A DNA stretch of 20,713 nt from a virus, in the IMG/VR virus record IMGVR_UViG_3300043436_003317, positions 1 through 20,713 of that record; one strand, written 5' to 3'. The notes below the pieces were generated by a model. It was not told where the DNA came from and searched no databases. It was given only the letters and a program-made list of their open reading frames with translations. Of this stretch, positions 1 through 4,626 are shown piece after piece. How positions within the stretch are numbered: the first letter of the stretch is position 1; each line of letters opens with the position of its first letter. The position numbers were made by a program, and so were the translations under genes.

Positions 1-18
1 CTTTTGAGGTAACCGCCC
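1..18 (-). tRNA. Possible 5' end of a tRNA, cut by the window edge
   Basis: Read leftward from 18 the sequence is GGGCGGTTACCTCAAAAG. It fits the start of a tRNA: a 7-nt acceptor strand (GGGCGGT), T at position 8, A at 9, a 4-nt D-stem strand, A at 14 and G at 18. It lies about 15 nt past the -7 box of a leftward promoter, and the stretch between has no start codon, as expected for an RNA gene. The C at position 10 is unusual. The rest of the cloverleaf lies outside the window, so this is only a candidate. Confidence 0.3.
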
Positions 19-34
19 TTTTGATTTTGATGAC

Positions 35-65
35 TAAAGATAAGGAAGCCCTTTCGGGCCTCCAA
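35..65 (-). promoter_or_regulatory. Leftward promoter cassette with GAAA-capped hairpin in the spacer
   Basis: On the minus strand TTG (65-63) is followed by exactly 20 bp and then TATCTTTA (42-35), the same layout as the rightward cassettes. The spacer folds as GGAgGCCC-GAAA-GGGCtTCC (44-63), with one mismatch and a GNRA-type loop. It lies just past the stop of the leftward gene, so it may both end that transcript and start the next one beyond the window edge. Confidence 0.7.
44..63 (-). terminator. Hairpin terminator candidate after the leftward gene, overlapping a promoter
   Basis: Stem 44-51 with 56-63 (one mismatch at 47/60), 4-nt loop at 52-55. In the leftward direction it is followed by CCTTATCTTT, a T-rich tail. 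It starts 10 bp past the stop codon of the gene ending at 74. Confidence 0.5.
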
Positions 66-73
66 CTCTTTGT

Positions 74-349
74 TTAGTTAATTTGAGCTCTCTCTGAATA
101 AATTTTCTGAATCTTTTGCAATTCCGGCAAGCAATCTTTTGCACTCTTGCCAGTCAAGCCATAGTACTTTTTAATTTGAGTAAAAGTAACTCCTCTCATC
201 TTCATACCTAAAGCCATAATCCTTAGAGCATAGATATGAACGGCTAATTGATATCCAGCGAATGGAATCTTTCCTCCTTCAGCATGTACTGTTGGAACTT
301 GCATAGTACCATTTTCGGTAGCTAGCATTGTCTGTTGAAATTGAGTCAT
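74..349 (-). CDS. Small basic phage protein, unknown function
   Basis: A 91-aa protein that I do not recognise. The C-terminal half (about residues 40-91) is rich in Lys and Arg and looks mostly helical. The stretch around residues 55-75 (FTQIKKYYGLTGKSAKDCL) has the feel of a helix-turn-helix recognition segment, but this is weak. It is the only complete leftward gene in the window. It is supported by a full promoter cassette immediately upstream on the same strand (372-402), by an A-rich leader with the usual ATCAAA repeats ending at the ATG, and by a hairpin just past its stop. The window therefore opens at a divergent junction between leftward and rightward blocks. Confidence 0.75.
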   Translation of the reverse strand: MTQFQQTMLATENGTMQVPTVHAEGGKIPFAGYQLAVHIYALRIMALGMKMRGVTFTQIKKYYGLTGKSAKDCLPELQKIQKIYSERAQIN

Positions 350-371
350 AATTTTGATGTTTGATTATACC

Positions 372-402
372 TAAAGATAGGGAGTACAAACCAGACTCCC
401 AA
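372..402 (-). promoter_or_regulatory. Leftward promoter cassette with 6-bp inverted repeat
   Basis: On the minus strand TTG is at 402-400, a 20-bp spacer follows, and TATCTTTA is at 379-372. GGGAGT (380-385) and ACTCCC (395-400) are perfect inverted repeats around a 9-nt loop; the minus-strand spacer carries the conserved GTCTG. It drives the leftward gene 349-74 and lies back to back with the rightward promoters at 426 and 499. Confidence 0.8.
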
Positions 403-425
403 CTAAATGTTGTAAAAAAATAAAG

Positions 426-456
426 TTTTTTATATGCAGAATAGTTCGTACCTTTA
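426..456 (+). promoter_or_regulatory. Degenerate promoter cassette (TTT in place of TTG)
   Basis: AAAGTTT, then 20 bp, then TACCTTTA (449-456) has the exact spacing of the other cassettes, including the GTTCG just before the -7 box seen at 3716 and 4645. The -33 triplet is TTT instead of TTG and no start codon follows closely. It may be a decayed copy or a weak upstream promoter for the gene at 548. Confidence 0.35.
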
Positions 457-498
457 CTACAAGATTTGGTTTTTCAAAAAAAATAATTAAAAATAAAG

Positions 499-528
499 TT
501 GCTAGCTCGGAATAAGTTCATATCTTAA
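499..528 (+). promoter_or_regulatory. Promoter cassette for the gene at 548
   Basis: TTG at 499-501, 19-bp spacer (one shorter than usual) and TATCTTAA at 521-528. The leader ATCAAAATTAAAAAATATG belongs to the leader type ending AATATG, also seen before 3997, 4219 and 6142. The spacer pairing is weak (AGCT at 504-507 with AGTT at 515-518). Confidence 0.7.
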
Positions 529-547
529 GGTATCAAAATTAAAAAAT

Positions 548-832
548 ATGACTAAGCAAGAATTTTTAGAGGCTAAAGTTAGCCAGGTATCTCAAGTTTA
601 TAAAGGTAAAAGAAACCAATGCCGTTGCGGTTGCGGAGGAACTTACATTTCTACTTCTTTCATGATAAAGCCAAGAAATGAAATAAACGACAAATTGGCC
701 GAAAGGAGATTAAAGCAAGCTCATAAATTAATTTTAGAGGGAGCGGATTTTGATTCCAGCTATAATTACTTCGACGTTGAAACGGGAGAAAATCGTTGCT
801 TGACTTTTTACTTCGACGATATTAAAAGCTAA
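548..832 (+). CDS. Small protein with a Cys-rich CxCxC motif, unknown function
   Basis: A 94-aa protein with C25, C27 and C29 in the segment CRCGCGG, which could bind a metal but lacks a visible second ligand pair. The middle (about 45-65) is helical and charged, and the C-terminus ends in an aromatic-acidic strand (LTFYFDDI). I do not recognise the family. The ATG at 548 sits right after a cassette leader, which fixes the start. The stop is followed directly by the promoter for the next gene. It is probably an early or accessory phage gene. Confidence 0.8.
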   Translation: MTKQEFLEAKVSQVSQVYKGKRNQCRCGCGGTYISTSFMIKPRNEINDKLAERRLKQAHKLILEGADFDSSYNYFDVETGENRCLTFYFDDIKS

Positions 833-839
833 ATTAAAG

Positions 840-870
840 TTGGTAGGGATGTAAAAAGTCCCTACCTTTA
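840..870 (+). promoter_or_regulatory. Promoter cassette with 7-bp hairpin for the gene at 892
   Basis: TTG at 840-842, 20-bp spacer, TACCTTTA at 863-870. GTAGGGA (843-849) pairs perfectly with TCCCTAC (859-865) around a 9-nt loop, and the right arm runs into the -7 box itself. In RNA the stem is followed by CUUUA, so it may also end the transcript of the gene at 548. Confidence 0.75.
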
Positions 871-891
871 TGTAAATCAAAATTAAAGGTT

Positions 892-1266
892 ATGAAAAAG
901 TATTTAGAAGTTTGGGTAGGAAGTAGAGGTTGTATAGAAGGTGTAGAGGAAAAGGAGTTTGAGAATATTGAGGAGTATTTAGATGGGGAGAGTAATAAGG
1001 TGTTGAAAGATATGAAAGAGGAGGGTGGGTATGATGATTGGGAGTATGGAATGTATGAATGGAATAGAGTTAATGATGGGTATAATTTAGGAATGGGAGA
1101 TGAAGAAGAAATGTTTTATGTAGATATGGAGTGTGAGAATTTTAAGAAGTTTGTAAAGAAGGAATTAGATGAGGAGTTGAATGGAGAGACTTTTTGGAGT
1201 TGGAAGGATTTGGATGGTAAGAAGGTTTGGGAATTAATTAATAGTTGTGATTTATTTGGAGAGTAG
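892..1266 (+). CDS. Acidic small protein encoded almost without cytosine
   Basis: A 124-aa, strongly acidic protein rich in Glu, Asp, Gly, Trp and Tyr. It contains no Ala, Pro, His or Gln and a single Thr. I do not recognise it. By direct reading the coding strand has only one C in 375 bases (position 1190, the obligate C of the Thr codon); G is roughly a third of the bases. Every Tyr, Asn, Asp, Phe and Cys codon ends in T, every Ser is AGT, and every Leu is TTA or TTG. Start is fixed by the cassette leader ending in GGTTATG. The last codons (F-G-E-stop) carry the TTG of the next promoter. Acidic phage early proteins are often host inhibitors or DNA mimics, but nothing here proves that. Confidence 0.8.
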   Translation: MKKYLEVWVGSRGCIEGVEEKEFENIEEYLDGESNKVLKDMKEEGGYDDWEYGMYEWNRVNDGYNLGMGDEEEMFYVDMECENFKKFVKKELDEELNGETFWSWKDLDGKKVWELINSCDLFGE

Positions 1267-1286
1267 AAATATTCTTCTTATCTTTA
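1256..1286 (+). promoter_or_regulatory. Promoter cassette overlapping the end of the upstream gene
   Basis: TTG at 1256-1258 inside the last codons of the gene ending at 1266, 20-bp spacer, TATCTTTA at 1279-1286, then a leader ending AAAGTTATG at 1308. The spacer shows only weak pairing. Confidence 0.7.
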
Positions 1287-1307
1287 GTAAAATCAAAAAT
1301 AAAAGTT

Positions 1308-1556
1308 ATGAAAAATTATTGTGTAGTAATTAACAACTCACCTCTTTTCTTTAAAAGTTTAGACGGGGTTAAGGATTGGTTTAAAAAGTGTGGTGTTAAA
1401 AAGAGATTAGAGTTAGAGGATGAAGAGTATGTAGATTTAGATAATTTGGAAAGTATAGTTGGTAATGAAGAGGTAGAAATTTATAACGACTGTATGTGTG
1501 AAATGGGAGATGATTATTGTAGTATTAGTTTATCTGAAATTGTCTTTGAGGATTAG
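1308..1556 (+). CDS. Acidic Cys-containing small protein, unknown function
   Basis: An 82-aa protein, basic in the first third (a WFKKCGVKKR segment near residues 24-33) and acidic after that. C62, C64 and C71 form a CxC-x6-C pattern that could hold a metal or be incidental. I do not recognise the family. The coding strand is very poor in C from about 1381 on, echoing the neighbouring gene at 892, while the first 70 bases use C normally. The start follows a canonical cassette leader and the stop codon abuts the next promoter (TAG then TTG). Confidence 0.75.
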   Translation: MKNYCVVINNSPLFFKSLDGVKDWFKKCGVKKRLELEDEEYVDLDNLESIVGNEEVEIYNDCMCEMGDDYCSISLSEIVFED

Positions 1557-1587
1557 TTGGGAGTCTGAATAATAGTATCTATCTTTA
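1557..1587 (+). promoter_or_regulatory. Promoter cassette for the gene at 1609
   Basis: TTG at 1557-1559 immediately after the upstream stop codon, 20-bp spacer beginning GGAGTCTGAA, TATCTTTA at 1580-1587. The left arm is the same as at 6345, but the right side (AGTATC) does not complete the repeat, so this copy has no strong hairpin. Confidence 0.75.
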
Positions 1588-1608
1588 GTAAAATCAAAAA
1601 TAAAAGTT

Positions 1609-1905
1609 ATGTTAGTAAGAGAATTAATCCAGGAGTTACAAAAGTTTAACCCTGAACAAGAAATGGTATTTCATTGTGATATTGAAAGTGGAAGAAGTTT
1701 CAGTAGTTGTAAGGAAGGAGATTATGGTATTGAGGTTGAGGATTTGGATGAAGATGAGATTAAAGAACAGTTGATAAAGGAAATGGGTTATAGTGACGAG
1801 GAGGATTTAGATGAAGATGAGACTAAGGATTTGAATAAGTGGGTTAAAGAATATGAACCTAAAGTCGTATTTAGTATCTCAGGAGAAGAAACGGATTATG
1901 AATAG
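1609..1905 (+). CDS. Small acidic protein with an internal repeat
   Basis: A 98-aa protein. Its N-terminus (VRELIQELQKFNPEQEMVF) resembles the opening of many short phage and bacterial proteins of the type V-R-E-L-I-x-x-L-x-x-hydrophobic-P-x-x-x-x-V, whose role is unknown to me. Residues 44-52 and 65-73 repeat the motif EDLDEDE(I/T)K, also visible in the DNA as near-identical 27-base copies (1738-1764 and 1801-1827). The C-terminus returns to a beta-strand (KVVFSISG). It probably forms a compact alpha/beta fold with an acidic insertion. The start is set by the cassette leader ending AAAGTTATG. Confidence 0.75.
   Translation: MLVRELIQELQKFNPEQEMVFHCDIESGRSFSSCKEGDYGIEVEDLDEDEIKEQLIKEMGYSDEEDLDEDETKDLNKWVKEYEPKVVFSISGEETDYE
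1738..1827 (+). repeat. Two direct 27-bp coding repeats
   Basis: 1738-1764 and 1801-1827 both encode E-D-L-D-E-D-E-(I/T)-K and differ at only a few bases. They are in frame 63 bp apart, consistent with a local duplication inside the gene. Confidence 0.6.
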
Positions 1906-1917
1906 TAAATAAAATAG

Positions 1918-1948
1918 TTGGGAGTTTGAAATATAACTCCTAACTTTA
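1918..1948 (+). promoter_or_regulatory. Promoter cassette with perfect hairpin for the gene at 1963
   Basis: TTG at 1918-1920, 20-bp spacer, TAACTTTA at 1941-1948. GGAGTT (1921-1926) pairs with AACTCC (1935-1940); adding TTG against TAA gives nine pairs including one G-T. The copy at 2833 has GGGGTT/AACCCC in the same place. Confidence 0.8.
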
Positions 1949-1962
1949 GTAAAATCAAAGTT

Positions 1963-2196
1963 ATGAAAATAATAGACAAACCAGTCCTCTATAGGACTAT
2001 TACTACACAAGTTGTACATAAGGGTAAGAGTTATGACATTTATATTAAAGAGGATATAAATTGTACTAATTATGAAATTAGAAAGATAGATGAAAATGGA
2101 GATGTAGAAGAAGATGAAATTGGAGATGAGAAACTAAGAAAGAAGATTATAGACTTTCTAGAATATGAGTTAGAAGATTTTGAATTATTTAATTAG
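1963..2196 (+). CDS. Small hypothetical protein
   Basis: A 77-aa protein that I do not recognise. The first half is predicted beta-rich (VLYRTITTQVVHKGKSYDIYIKE); the second half is a charged helix ending in an acidic tail (EYELEDFELFN). The beta-strand-then-helix plan resembles other tiny phage proteins without implying function. It is led by its own promoter cassette with a short leader (AATCAAAGTTATG) and followed 13 bp after its stop by an aGTTGG that begins the next cassette. Confidence 0.75.
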   Translation: MKIIDKPVLYRTITTQVVHKGKSYDIYIKEDINCTNYEIRKIDENGDVEEDEIGDEKLRKKIIDFLEYELEDFELFN

Positions 2197-2201
2197 TTTA
2201 G

Positions 2202-2232
2202 TTGGAAGTATGAATTATATTACCTACCTTTA
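2202..2232 (+). promoter_or_regulatory. Promoter cassette for the gene at 2248
   Basis: TTG at 2202-2204, 20-bp spacer beginning GAAGTATGAA, TACCTTTA at 2225-2232, then the leader AAAATCAAAACAAATG. Only weak pairing (GTA with TAC) is seen in the spacer. Confidence 0.75.
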
Positions 2233-2247
2233 GTAAAATCAAAACAA

Positions 2248-2499
2248 ATGAAAAAGTATATCTTAATTAAATTTGACAGGTATGAAGCTGCTAAATCAGA
2301 AGTCATTAACCATTATACTTATGAGCATAATTTAGGATTAGCTTTTAAAGAAGCTTTAGTAAATCTATGGGAATTTGAAGAGGGTACTGAAATTAATGCA
2401 AATGAAATTAAAGGGCATGGAGATAAGATGGGATTAGACTTTGAAGAAGAAAGTTATTTGTTTTGGGAAGATAAAATAAAGTTGGAGAATATAAAATAA
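2248..2499 (+). CDS. Small hypothetical protein
   Basis: An 83-aa acidic protein that I do not recognise. It starts with a beta-strand (KKYILIKFDRY), has a central helix (about residues 28-44) and ends in a mixed charged stretch with aromatic residues (ESYLFWEDK). Its last codons (K-L-E-N-I-K-stop) double as the -33 TTG and first half of the spacer of the following promoter. The C-terminal residues may therefore be constrained by the promoter rather than by protein function. Confidence 0.75.
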   Translation: MKKYILIKFDRYEAAKSEVINHYTYEHNLGLAFKEALVNLWEFEEGTEINANEIKGHGDKMGLDFEEESYLFWEDKIKLENIK

Positions 2500-2512
2500 G
2501 TATCTATCTTTA
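2482..2512 (+). promoter_or_regulatory. Promoter cassette inside the end of the upstream gene
   Basis: TTG at 2482-2484 lies in the coding end of the gene that stops at 2499; 20-bp spacer, TATCTTTA at 2505-2512, then GGTATAATCAAAA and a leader ending AAAGTTATG at 2542. Confidence 0.75.
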
Positions 2513-2541
2513 GGTATAATCAAAAATCAAAAATTAAAGTT

Positions 2542-2820
2542 ATGAAAAAAGAAAAATTCTTGGAATTGGCTAGTCAATTATTTGACCAATCAACAGATTT
2601 AAAAGAGGAAGAAAAAATTCAAATTGAAACTAATCTCTTTGATGAAATTGTAGATCAAATTGGAAGTGAAGTTAATGACTTGGGGAGAGATTTAATTGAG
2701 AATTATGAATTGGAAATGTGTTCCCATGAAGTTACTTTAGAAGAAGTTACTTTGGATTATGGAGAAATTGAAAAGACAGTTAAAAATGTTTTGTTAAGAT
2801 ATTTTTCAACTTTTGGGTAG
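2542..2820 (+). CDS. Small acidic helical protein
   Basis: A 92-aa, strongly acidic and apparently all-helical protein (LELASQLFDQS, EEKIQIETNLFDEIVDQIG, and a C-terminal helix about 72-90). I do not recognise a family. The start is fixed by the cassette leader. After the stop an A-rich stretch leads into the strongest spacer hairpin of the array (2833-2863), which could terminate this transcript. Confidence 0.75.
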   Translation: MKKEKFLELASQLFDQSTDLKEEEKIQIETNLFDEIVDQIGSEVNDLGRDLIENYELEMCSHEVTLEEVTLDYGEIEKTVKNVLLRYFSTFG

Positions 2821-2832
2821 TAAAAAAATTAG

Positions 2833-2863
2833 TTGGGGGTTTGAAATATAACCCCTAACTTTA
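2833..2863 (+). promoter_or_regulatory. Promoter cassette with GGGGTT/AACCCC hairpin
   Basis: TTG at 2833-2835, 20-bp spacer, TAACTTTA at 2856-2863. GGGGTT (2836-2841) pairs with AACCCC (2850-2855) around TGAAATAT. Compared with the copy at 1918, one A-T pair has become G-C through changes on both sides, a compensatory pair. Confidence 0.8.
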
Positions 2864-2884
2864 TGTAAATTAAAAATCAAAGTT

Positions 2885-3142
2885 ATGTTACAAAACAAAT
2901 TAGTAGAAATCAAAGGTCGTTTATTAGAAATGATGTTTGAAATGTATCGAGATATGAATACAGACGAAACGGGAATTGACTATGCAGAATTCTATAGTGA
3001 GATTCAATCCTCGCTAGCAGAGATTAGAGGTATTACTGATTTAGATAAATTAGAAATATTTTGTGAAGGATTTGGATTTAACGACGAAGTAACTAACCCG
3101 ATGTCATTCCCTTCACTTGTAAAGCAAGCATATGAATCTTGA
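2885..3142 (+). CDS. Small acidic helical protein, overlaps next gene
   Basis: An 85-aa acidic protein with a helical N-terminal half (KLVEIKGRLLEMMFEMYRDM) and further helices to the C-terminus. Function unknown. It has its own cassette promoter and leader. Its last 11 bases overlap the start of the next gene (ATGAATCTTGA), so the two are probably translationally coupled. This pair is the one clear exception in the array to the rule of one promoter per gene. Confidence 0.75.
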   Translation: MLQNKLVEIKGRLLEMMFEMYRDMNTDETGIDYAEFYSEIQSSLAEIRGITDLDKLEIFCEGFGFNDEVTNPMSFPSLVKQAYES

Positions 3143-3389
3143 TAATAAAGAAAATTATCAAAAGGAAATGAGATTGCTCTATAGACTTCCTTTAGGTAAA
3201 TTAAAATCGTTTGTAGGAGAGCTATACCAGACTCGATTTGAGGAGCATAATATAGAAGAGGATGCTTACTATAGATTAGCCTCTCATGTATTAAACCAGC
3301 GTAAGGAAGGTAGACGGTCATTAATCTTCCACCTAAAAAACTTAGTTGTTGGTCTGATAATCGTTTCTTATCTTTATAATATAAATTAG
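3132..3389 (+). CDS. Small basic protein with hydrophobic C-terminus
   Basis: An 85-aa protein, basic and helical up to about residue 67, then a short hydrophobic stretch (LVVGLIIVSYLY). No family recognised. It has no cassette of its own and starts inside the last codons of the preceding gene, implying coupled translation. The hydrophobic tail is encoded by the complete promoter of the next gene (3346-3376 lies within the reading frame). The tail may thus be a by-product of promoter sequence, or a real weak membrane-contacting segment. Confidence 0.7.
   Translation: MNLDNKENYQKEMRLLYRLPLGKLKSFVGELYQTRFEEHNIEEDAYYRLASHVLNQRKEGRRSLIFHLKNLVVGLIIVSYLYNIN
3346..3376 (+). promoter_or_regulatory. 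Promoter cassette wholly inside the upstream coding region
   Basis: TTG at 3346-3348, 20-bp spacer containing GGTCTGATAA, TATCTTTA at 3369-3376. All of it is translated as the C-terminus of the gene ending at 3389. The leader of the downstream gene (AAACAAAAACAGATAGATATG) is not of the usual type. Confidence 0.65.
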
Positions 3390-3408
3390 TAAACAAAAAC
3401 AGATAGAT

Positions 3409-3630
3409 ATGGCATTCAAGAATTTGAACCCGGTGTACAAAATCGTAGCATTTACAGAAGCAAAGCGTCATGGTGATATTAATCGCATCGCTGAAGAGAC
3501 TGGCTACACTCAATCAATGGTATCTAAAACATTACGTGGTCTTCGTAACAACACTTCAATCGTTAACAAAGCTTACCGATTAGTGAAAGACCGTCAAACT
3601 AACTTGCAGAAGCTAACCGCTATTGCATAG
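3409..3630 (+). CDS. Small helix-turn-helix DNA-binding protein
   Basis: A 73-aa basic protein. Residues 23-45 (DINRIAEETGYTQSMVSKTLRG) fit a helix-turn-helix: a first helix with A at the packing position, the turn at TGY, then a recognition helix QSMVSKTLRG. The rest is a short N-terminal helix and a basic C-terminal helix, so it would be a minimal, probably dimeric, transcription regulator. Codon choice uses more C and G than its neighbours, suggesting high expression or separate origin. It sits inside the cassette array and ends with a strong terminator, so it forms an isolated transcription unit. A role in switching the array's promoters is inference only. Confidence 0.75.
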   Translation: MAFKNLNPVYKIVAFTEAKRHGDINRIAEETGYTQSMVSKTLRGLRNNTSIVNKAYRLVKDRQTNLQKLTAIA

Positions 3631-3635
3631 TTCAT

Positions 3636-3650
3636 ACTTTTGATTTTGAT
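3636..3650 (+). repeat. Inverted copy of the cassette leader before a terminator
   Basis: ACTTTTGATTTTGAT is the reverse complement of the leader motif ATCAAAATCAAAAGT found before many start codons here. It lies 5 bp past the preceding stop codon and just upstream of the hairpin at 3656. Confidence 0.5.
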
Positions 3651-3655
3651 AGATC

Positions 3656-3684
3656 GACCTGGAGTTTCCACTCTGGGTCTTTCT
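3656..3684 (+). terminator. Rho-independent terminator after the HTH gene
   Basis: GACCTGGAGT (3656-3665) pairs over 10 positions (two G-T) with ACTCTGGGTC (3670-3679) around TTCC, followed by TTTCT. It is placed 25 bp after the stop at 3630. Confidence 0.8.
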
Positions 3685-3697
3685 ATGTAAAATAAAG

Positions 3698-3728
3698 TTG
3701 CTCGTTTGATTAATCGTTCGTATCTTAA
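3698..3728 (+). promoter_or_regulatory. Promoter cassette for the gene at 3751
   Basis: TTG at 3698-3700, 20-bp spacer (starts CTCGTTTGA, ends CGTTCG), TATCTTAA at 3721-3728, leader ending AAAGTTATG. The copy at 4627 is nearly identical. Confidence 0.75.
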
Positions 3729-3750
3729 GGTCTAATCAAAAATTAAAGTT

Positions 3751-3939
3751 ATGGAAAGTTTATCGACAGTAGATGCAGTAATTGCCTATTTAAAGGCTAT
3801 GGATGTAGATGGAGATACTATGGAGTATATTATTAAGGAGGTTGGAATGAAGCCACAAATGCTTAGACAGCTAATTATGAGTTCTCCTGTAAAAGATACT
3901 AGAGAGTTATTCGAAGAAAGAATATCTTCGATTGGATAA
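3751..3939 (+). CDS. Small helical protein, unknown function
   Basis: A 62-aa protein made of short helices (VDAVIAYLKAM, EYIIKEVGMKPQMLRQLIMSS). The segment around residues 28-42 could be a helix-turn-helix but lacks a convincing turn. No family recognised. The start follows a standard leader and the stop lies a few bases before the next cassette. Confidence 0.7.
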   Translation: MESLSTVDAVIAYLKAMDVDGDTMEYIIKEVGMKPQMLRQLIMSSPVKDTRELFEERISSIG

Positions 3940-3946
3940 AATAAAG

Positions 3947-3977
3947 TTGCTAGTCTGAAAACTAATTCATATCTTAA
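3947..3977 (+). promoter_or_regulatory. Promoter cassette for the gene at 3997
   Basis: TTG at 3947-3949, 20-bp spacer starting CTAGTCTGAA, TATCTTAA at 3970-3977. TAGT (3951-3954) can pair with ACTA (3961-3964). The leader is of the AATATG type. Confidence 0.75.
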
Positions 3978-3996
3978 GGTATCAAAATTAAAGAAT

Positions 3997-4182
3997 ATGA
4001 AAACATTTGAAATTGGAATTACAAGAACATCTTACTCAACTAAAAAATTCATAGTTGAAGCTGAAGATAATACTGAAGCAATTATTATCGCAATGGAACA
4101 AGCTTATAATGAGGTCTTTGAGGAAGACTCGGCAGATTATTCAGTAGGAAATATTGAAGAAAAAGTTGGAAGTCTGGATTAG
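3997..4182 (+). CDS. DpnD/PcfM-like small protein
   Basis: A 61-aa protein with the pattern M-K-x-F-E-x-x-I-T ... F-x-V-E-A-E-D-x-x-E-A-x-x-x-A: a first strand (KTFEIGITRT), a second strand (KKFIVEAED) and a helix with the EAI motif, ending in an acidic tail. This is the plan of the DpnD/PcfM-like family, widespread in mobile elements and phages and of unknown function; the assignment is from the motif pattern only. The last codons (V-G-S-L-D-stop) encode the TTG and conserved GTCTG of the next promoter, so the C-terminus is shaped by it. Confidence 0.6.
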   Translation: MKTFEIGITRTSYSTKKFIVEAEDNTEAIIIAMEQAYNEVFEEDSADYSVGNIEEKVGSLD

Positions 4183-4196
4183 AGTTCATATCTTAA
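4166..4196 (+). promoter_or_regulatory. Promoter cassette overlapping the end of the upstream gene
   Basis: TTG at 4166-4168, 20-bp spacer, TATCTTAA at 4189-4196. GAAgTCT (4169-4175) pairs with AGAgTTC (4181-4187) apart from one G/G mismatch, loop GGATT. The left arm is also the coding end of the gene stopping at 4182. Confidence 0.75.
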
Positions 4197-4218
4197 GTCA
4201 TCATCAAAATTAAATAAT

Positions 4219-4467
4219 ATGTATTATTCAGAAACCTCAGTATCTAACCTAGTAAGAGTGTTAGATGAAAATGTAACTAGATTCCAATTTAAGAAATTAG
4301 ATGGAAGTATTAGAAATGCTTTAGGAACTAGAAATGAGTTATTAATCCCTAAAAAAGCTCAAGTAAAGTACTTAGATGACATTTCTAAGAAATCAGTAGT
4401 ATTTTGGGACTTAGAGGAAGAAGCTTTTAGAAGCTTTAGTAGAAATGCTGAAGTTTCAGTAATCTAA
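4219..4467 (+). CDS. DUF2693-like SH3 beta-barrel protein
   Basis: An 82-aa protein with the signature F-x-F-x-K-x-D-G-x-I-R-x-A-x-G-T (residues 22-37), a linker, then V-F-W-D-L-E-x-x-A-F-R-S-F (residues 61-73). This matches the pattern I know from the DUF2693 family of small SH3-barrel-fold proteins common in Bacteroidetes and their mobile elements; their function is not established. The match supports a Bacteroidetes host. It has its own AATATG-type leader and is followed 6 bp after the stop by a combined terminator-promoter. Confidence 0.65.
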   Translation: MYYSETSVSNLVRVLDENVTRFQFKKLDGSIRNALGTRNELLIPKKAQVKYLDDISKKSVVFWDLEEEAFRSFSRNAEVSVI

Positions 4468-4473
4468 ATAAAG

Positions 4474-4504
4474 TTGGCCCTTCGGGGCCTTCTTTTTATC
4501 TTTA
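4474..4504 (+). promoter_or_regulatory. Promoter cassette whose spacer is a terminator
   Basis: TTG at 4474-4476, exactly 20 bp, TATCTTTA at 4497-4504. The spacer is the hairpin GGCCC-TTCG-GGGCC plus TTCTTTT. The same arrangement is found at 7056. It drives the 33-aa gene at 4525. Confidence 0.8.
4476..4497 (+). terminator. UUCG-capped terminator inside a promoter
   Basis: Stem 4476-4480 with 4485-4489 closed by C(UUCG)G, an extra-stable loop, then TTCTTTTT (4490-4497). It starts 9 bp past the stop at 4467. It fits a rho-independent terminator for the upstream gene and shares all its bases with the next promoter. Confidence 0.8.
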
Positions 4505-4524
4505 GTAAAATCAAAATCAAAGTT

Positions 4525-4626
4525 ATGATAACATTATTTGAATTAACGATCATAGTAGTCGTTCAGGTATTAGGATTAGCTCTAGTAAAGACTCTAATAG
4601 AAGATTGGAAAGCTAGAAAGAAATAG
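4525..4626 (+). CDS. 33-aa single-pass membrane microprotein
   Basis: M-I-T-L-F-E-L then a hydrophobic stretch (residues 8-23, TIIVVVQVLGLALVKT) and a basic tail ending K-A-R-K-K. This is one membrane helix with a positive, presumably cytoplasmic, C-terminus. It is very short but well supported: it has a complete promoter cassette, the canonical leader AATCAAAATCAAAGTTATG, and its stop codon is immediately followed by the next cassette (TAG then TTG). No family recognised. Small phage membrane peptides can act on host envelope functions or lysis timing; nothing here decides that. Confidence 0.75.
   Translation: MITLFELTIIVVVQVLGLALVKTLIEDWKARKK

Noticed and set aside
3004-3513. Leftward 169-codon open frame
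   Set aside because: It runs antisense through three well-supported rightward genes, has no cassette promoter and its translation lacks family features.
3751-3939. A second helix-turn-helix protein
   Set aside because: The segment near residues 28-42 lacks a convincing turn and small residue pattern, so I left it as unknown.
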